Positions 58,601 to 64,000 of a DNA stretch of 64,000 nt are shown one piece after another; the stretch's first letter is position 1; every line of letters begins with the position of its first letter. The notes under the pieces were generated by a model, which ran no database searches, was not told the DNA's origin, and saw only the letters and a program-made list of their open reading frames with translations. A program made the translations under genes and the position numbers. The stretch covers positions 63,736,782 through 63,800,781 of the forward strand of contig NC_083344.1 in NCBI RefSeq assembly GCF_019175385.1, read 5' to 3'. The stretch is from Lycium barbarum (Eukaryota > Streptophyta > Magnoliopsida > Solanales > Solanaceae).

Positions 58601-60474
58601 TGCACACGAACCAAGTGATAGATATAGCCTTTCTGAATCATCTTCTTAGCCTTGAGGTACGAAATAAACTTACCCCTCGGCGATGCTGTAGACCCGAACC
58701 ACTCTATAACTGGTTCCCCTGGAAACTGAAAACGGACTACCTTTTTCTGGCAGTCAACATTAGCATAACAGGAAGCTAACCAGTCCATACCCATAATGAC
58801 ATCGAATTCCAGCATATCTAATTTTATCAAATCAGCTTTAGTGCAGCGATCACCTATAGTCACAGAACAATCCCTATATACCTGCCTCGCTATAATACAA
58901 TCCCCAACCGGTGTAGCGACCTCAAATGGCTCTATAGGCTCAGACACTATCCCAATTTTACTAGCAACGAGCGGGGAAATATATGACAAAGTAGAACCAG
59001 GATCAATCAGTGCATATACAGATCTGGAGAAAACCAATAATGTACCTGTGACGACATTCGGCGAAGCCTCCTGGTCCTGGCGACTGGCTAATGCATATAT
59101 GCGGTTCGAGGGACCGCTAGAACCTGAAGCACTGCCACGACCTCGACCGCGTCCCGCCGGTGCAGGCATACCTCGCCCCGCAGGGCGTGCAACTGATGGA
59201 GCAGATGATGAACCAGCGGCTGACCCCGTCGGCTGAGCCACACTACCAGAACCGCTCGCCAACGGACAATCTCGCATAAGATGGCCCTGACCACCGCATG
59301 AAAAACAAGCTCCAGTAAGTCGATAACACTCTCCCGGGTGCGATTTCCCGCAATGGGAACAACGGGGCCTGGGTGGTCTGGACTGGCTGGGACCTCTAGC
59401 TATCTGTGACCCTGATGCTCTGGAGCTCTGACCGGCCCCAGACCGTCCTGCACTGTCAAATATACTACCGGCTGGCTGTGTACCCCGGCCTGACGGAGGA
59501 GGATGTCTGCCTGACTGCTGCTGCTGAGGCTGTCCACCTCGAGAATCTCCAGAATAACCTGCGGATCTGGCCCTCTTGGGCGGCCTCCTGTCCCGATCTC
59601 TGCTAGTATAATCAGCTCTATGTCGGTCCTCCATACCCAGGGCATAAGCATGTAGTCGGGCAATATCCATGTCTGCCTCCAATGCCACCGCCATACAGCC
59701 ATCAATCAAATAGCGGTCTAACCCCATCACGTATCTGTGCATCCGATCGGCCATATCTGCTACTATGGCAGGTGCATACCGGGCCAAAGAATCAAACTCC
59801 ATATTATACTCACGGACGCTCCGGCCCCTCTGCTGTAAATGCAAAAATCGGTCAACCTGCGCCCGCCGTAACTCTGGGGGCAAAAAGTGGTGAGTGAAAG
59901 CAGTCACGAACTCGTCCCAAGTAGCTGGGGTAGCACCCTCACCCCTGGATAGCTCCCAGGACTCATACCAGTGAGCAGCAACATCCCGTAGTCTATGCGA
60001 AGCCAACTCAACAGACTCAGTCTCTGAAGCCCTGACAAAGTCTAGTGAGCGCCGCATCCCCCGAATAAAGTCATGGGGGTCCTCGTCGGGCTTAGACCCG
60101 AAAAACTCTGGAGGGCCACACGATAGGAACTCTCGAACTCTCAGGCTGTCACGCCTGTCGTCATCATCATCATCTCTCCGCCCGCGTCTGCGAGCCTGTC
60201 CCGCTACCAGAGTGGTCAATAACTGCACAGTCTCTCTCAGTGTCCTGTCCTCCGCCCCTGGGTGAGGAGCTGGAGGCTCGGGTGCGGGTACTCGGGCCCC
60301 TGGAGCTGCTGATGGACCTGCTCCAAGCTCCGCCGGTGGTGTAGCGGATCCCTCTGAATGGGGCACAACCTCGGGCAAATCATAAACACGAGCCCTGGTA
60401 ACTCGCTGTGCCTGACTAGTGCCTGCCATCCCTGCCTTGCCCTTCTGGGCCGCCGTTGCCTTCTTCGGAGGCAT
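55627..60474 (-). pseudogene. Element F: full gag-pol polyprotein with two in-frame TAG codons
   Basis: One frame of about 1,615 codons runs from ATG 60474 to the stop at 55627. The start was chosen because [13 protein letters not shown] matches B and E, although an ATG four codons upstream is open. Counting from that upstream Met: gag core about 135-265; basic linker; zinc knuckles at 376-387 (CX2CX3HX3C) and 394-407 ([14 protein letters not shown]); protease near Asp495 (LIDPGST); reverse transcriptase 680-890 with FIDD at 829-831; RNase H 973-1090, with Asp977 and Glu1014 but Asn1039 where Asp is expected (YTNHKS). Integrase follows with a full DDE set (VDRLTKS, TDRGAQF, GQAERT) and a chromodomain-like end (VKVLWRNNNREEMTWE). 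TAG codons replace CAG at 56806-56808, between the His and Cys pairs of the integrase zinc finger, and at 56131-56133. Gag, protease and reverse transcriptase could still be made, but not active integrase. Confidence 0.95.
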
Positions 60475-60660
60475 CACTGCAAACACAATAATGAATCAGA
60501 TCAGAATCATCTTAATAGCACAGCTCTAACGCACGATCTAAGATTCCAAAGAAAATTGACACCCTAAATGCCTTGTAGCCTCCTGTTTATAGATGTGGTG
60601 CACAACACACCGATAAACAAGACTCTACGAGACACGGCCTGTGGACATTCCAAGGATAAA

Positions 60661-60674
60661 CCGCTCTGATACCA
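60661..60674 (-). other. Element F: primer binding site
   Basis: Minus strand TGGTATCAGAGCGG, four bases from the LTR end; initiator tRNA-Met type. Confidence 0.93.
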
Positions 60675-60678
60675 CTTT

Positions 60679-63572
60679 TGTCACGACCCAACCCCGTGGG
60701 CCGCGACTGGCACCCTACCTGGACACCCGAACCCATCTATCAAATGCATTTAAATATTTAGCAGAGGCCAACAAGGCTATATTCCAAATTTAGATAATTT
60801 CTAGAAAAATTTCGGCAGAGTTTCCTTTGTTTTACAGACTATCCAAAATAGCCCTGTACAGAGCAAACACCAACAAAGGCCACACAGGGCTAACAAAACA
60901 ACGTATAAACATATGCGGACCGGCCGCCTCGGCGTATGGGATCGCCCAAACAACATATACACATAACCATACAGAAAGACCATAACCCACAGACATGTCC
61001 ACAGACCTCTAAACTGACCGACAAAATCATATGGCGGCACAGGGCCCCGCCGTACCCAAATAGTCAAATATACAGAAATATATACATAGCAAAAGATATA
61101 TATACCAAACGTGGACTCCGAATCAAAGGGAGTACTCCGAAATAGCAGAAGTGGAGCCTACAGTGGTGGATCACCGACGTCTGTACCTGCGGGCATGAAA
61201 CGTAGGCCCCGAAGAAAGGGGGTCAGTACGAAAGATGTACTGAGTATGTAAAGCGTGGAGTACAGAAGTATAGGCCACAACTGAAAGCGAACAGGATACA
61301 AAAGAGAGAAATGCCGAACAGTATATCAAAATGTGTATCCAAATCATATATACATAATGCAAACGAAATCATGAAAAGCTCAGGAACGTGGTCACCACTC
61401 CGACGCTGGTGCCACACACAACATAACACCAGAAGGTTCAAATCTCCATACATCCCCGAGCACACACATATCAGCATATCATATCACCAGCCATATCACA
61501 GCATAACACCAAACGGAACCCGGCCCTATGGCGAGGTCTCGGGAACCGTAACACAGCATACGGCCGAATTTATCATAATGCGCACGAATCATAACCGGCC
61601 CGGGAATCGGTGAATGAATCATAATAAGGGCACGAGCGGAGTCGTGAGCAAACAATGCAATTTGTATGTCAAAATATTCTTTGAAACTTGTTAAAATCAT
61701 AAGTCAATTTATTAGTCAAAATAGTCGAGCGATTAGTTAGTACGGAGTTCTTTTCACAAAGATATTTCCAAAGTAATCTTTATGGTTCAAAATATAGTTT
61801 AGAATATCGTGGCAGTTATAACATTATTGTATGATAGGCAAATTCATAACAAAAGTCTTTTACCGACTTTGTACACAAATGGGCATAATAGAGCAAACAA
61901 AGAAGTCTCGGGGTTAGCGGGCCCACGTCGGGTCAAGTCGAGGTGGCGGACATGAATCACGGACATATGGGGTCTATGGAATCATACATGGAGGATCCGA
62001 AGCGATTTGATTACATTTGCATAAGTTTCGAACATTTAATTACTTTGAAAGCAAAAGAAGAACTTTAAGGTTCAATTCGATTGAATGAATAGTAGACATT
62101 CTCTAATTCAAATTTCGGGGAACAGGATTGCTCCCGGGGTCCCGATATTGACCTAGCATACTAAGACATGCCAAAAGAAAGAGTGGGGAGCCTTACATAC
62201 CTTATATACGACATACGCTCGCCCAAAACTTAAGTCCCGTTTCGCTCAAAATCTGGAATTGGTCAAAGTTACCAATTTGAGATTTCAAGGCTTAAGAATG
62301 CACTTAATCCCATATTTGCTTATCGAAATTTCGGCAGCATTTCCCCTATATATATAACACCCCGAGACTTAGCCCGGCTCCATATACAACAACACAACAG
62401 CCCACAATATCACAAACATCATATGTCGCAACAAAATAAGTCTAACGTCAATAATCTTTCTTTCTACATAATTCAACAACTTTCATCCAAACTTCACAAC
62501 ATCAAACTAACATCCACATTATCATATTCATTTACTCATTCAAAGTTATTCAAACACATTCCAATAATATTCCAAGCGATATACATGAATTCAAGTATGC
62601 CACCACTTTCCATATTCTATCCAAAACTTCAACAGATGCGACAAACTATCAACTCGCATTGTTTTCATCCAAATTCATTAACAACGACCATAATTCACAT
62701 TTAAAATCTTACTTCTATAATTATATAAAAATCACATGAAAATTACATAATCTCCCATATCGACATAAGACCAACTTCAATGCCAATTCAACTCGTTAAA
62801 CATTCATTTACGTCATAAATTCCACAACGAGGCAACTAACAAACTAAACAAAATCAAATTCACTCCCCTTCCACACCAACATGGCTCACGGCCAAAAACA
62901 CCCTTCACACACACACACGGCCATGCTCAAACACAACACAATTCCAAAATCTTCATGCCACTCTAATCACTATAGCATATATATCCATTCCATAACATAA
63001 AAACATAGAAATCTTACCTTTTTCTTGAAATTCCGACTTGCCGCAAACGTCGCTCTCTCGCTAAACTAATTGTATCCCGTCGGAGAGCGTCTTGAACTTA
63101 CTACAATACAAGAAGAACATGATTTTTGGATTAAGATCAAAGCTTGAAATTTTTTTTTCTCTTTTTCTTGTTGCTCGGTCGAGAGCTCCTTTTTGGAGGT
63201 TCTTCAATTTTTTTTTTCTTGAACATTCTATGGATATACATGGATATATTATGCTTGCTTAAATGGTCACATGGAAATCACATGACCATTTAAATGGGGC
63301 TTGGGCCAAGCCTCTTGGCCGACCACCCCTTAAGTTTGGGCCTCAATTTTCTTATGTTTTTGGTTGAGCCCAATTCATTAAAACTCTCATTTTTTAATGC
63401 CCGAAACTAATTTCCGAAATTCCAATTTTTGCCCTTGGACTTCCTCCGAATTTCCACACCAATATTTTTATAAACGACATGGGCATATTAGCTAAAATCA
63501 AAATATTGCCTTATAACATACAAGTTCTAATTATTTCATGATTCCAATTATGCGAAAACACGGGATATAACA
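60679..63572 (-). mobile_element. Element F: 5' LTR (2.9 kb)
   Basis: Full-length copy from TGTTATATCCCG (63572, minus) to GGGTCGTGACA (60679). AAATGGTCA/TGACCATTT (63261-63291) is followed by a TATATAT box (about 63240). The sequence near 63050-63090 can pair CGCTCTC with GAGAGCG. The splice-donor-like AAGGTATGTAAGG is near 62167-62204 and the palindrome block at 62322-62349. Confidence 0.95.
61182..61254 (-). promoter_or_regulatory. Three-hairpin LTR module (F, 5' LTR only)
   Basis: The first stem is perfect, the middle is CCCC/GGGG, and the third has one mismatch (CTACG against CGCAG). Confidence 0.62.
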
Positions 63573-64000
63573 AAGATCATACTAAAACAAGGAGTGTAGA
63601 AACCGGTACATTAACCAGAAACCCACAAGGCTTACCTTTGAACATAAATCATGCGTGTCAATATCTAATCATCCTGTACATATGCATATATAACGTGTCC
63701 CGGCCCTCTAGTGAGGGACTCAGTAAATAAAATCATCATATACATGTACATATAACGTGTCCCGGCCCTCTAGTGAGGGACTCGGTGAATAAAATCATCA
63801 TATGCCATCCTGGCCGCCATCCCCATATCATCATGTCATCATATCATCATATCATCATATACATATACATATAACGTGTCCCGGCCCTCTAGTGAGGTAC
63901 TCGGTGAATAATGCAGTGGATCTGTGCACGAAAACATGTCCTGGCCCGGGACTCAGTGAAAGATGTAACAGTAAGCATGAGCAGAGTAATAAGTAACCAT

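Larger units (their letters stand above)
52812..63572 (-). mobile_element. Element F: nearly complete Tekay/Del-type chromovirus (10.8 kb)
   Basis: Both LTRs, primer site, one gag-pol frame and polypurine tract are present, and AAGAT is duplicated at 52807-52811 and 63573-63577. It inserted into the 5' LTR of E. The LTRs differ by an estimated handful of changes per hundred bases at most (about 7 in the first 260 aligned bases, fewer elsewhere) plus one deletion. It is the youngest element by nesting. Confidence 0.95.
52025..64000 (-). mobile_element. Element E: 5' LTR, split by element F and running off the window
   Basis: Arms are 52025-52811 and 63578-64000 (and beyond). The left arm aligns with the 3' LTR of E from 42204 and the right arm continues the same alignment from 42717 on. 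A (TA)n run (52318-52382) and two GCAAGCCGACAAGG words fill a part that the other LTR lacks. The 5' terminus and U3 are outside the window. Confidence 0.9.

Noticed and set aside
58304..59236. Plus-strand open frames of 89-146 codons within F gag-pol
   Set aside because: They are antisense shadows of the well-supported minus-strand polyprotein.

Overview
The window is transposon-dense plant nuclear DNA, probably pericentromeric or otherwise heterochromatic. I found no convincing host gene. Almost every base that can be assigned belongs to LTR retrotransposons or their solo LTRs. Most are Ty3/gypsy chromoviruses of the Tekay/Del type: long 2.2-3.3 kb LTRs, initiator tRNA-Met primer sites, gag with CCHC knuckles, and integrase ending in a degenerate chromodomain. 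There is also one Tat-like gypsy fragment, one faint possible Ty1/copia remnant, and a broken endogenous copy of a caulimovirid-like (pararetrovirus) movement/coat region. This combination fits an asterid eudicot, plausibly Solanaceae. The family assignment is inference and no species is claimed.

Layout, left to right. 1-3973: 3' end of element A (+). It lies in the gag of element B (-), whose 5' LTR is 5183-7637. 7638-8906: AT-rich DNA with a possible copia remnant and a TA microsatellite. 8907-10910 and 19519-20128: one pararetroviral insert, split by a three-layer nest of solo LTRs: C1 10916-19518 (-), containing N1 12190-17982 (+), containing N2 14245-17530 (+). Each layer has its own 5-bp target duplication. 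20129-20985: 3' fragment of another LTR (G). 22037-28118: element C (-), with its 3' LTR and decayed pol. 28119-38054: element D (+), arranged as internal tail, LTR, internal domain, LTR; the internal domain has lost recognisable gag-pol and carries a 5S rRNA-like segment. 38055-42203: Tat-like pol fragment and flank, interrupted by solo LTR H (38955-41204). 42204 to the window end: element E (-). Its pol is interrupted by solo LTR J (46449-48746), and its 5' LTR is interrupted by F (52812-63572), the youngest and most complete element.

Relative order from nesting: B before A; pararetrovirus before C1 before N1 before N2; Tat before H and E; E before J and F. F keeps one continuous gag-pol reading frame broken only by two TAG codons and has target duplications on both sides, but it has lost one RNase H aspartate.

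The most interesting material lies in the non-coding parts of the LTRs. Families that otherwise differ share a small set of structured modules at fixed places: (i) a dyad-symmetric element, different in each family, just upstream of a TATA-like box; (ii) a palindrome CTGCCGAAATTTCGGCAG preceded by GGGGAAATG; (iii) a consensus-like 5' splice site followed by a pyrimidine tract; (iv) three consecutive hairpins about 450-580 bp before the LTR 3' end, with compensatory changes between families; and (v) a hairpin just before the polypurine tract, also with compensatory changes. All comparisons were made by eye, and no database search or alignment was run.
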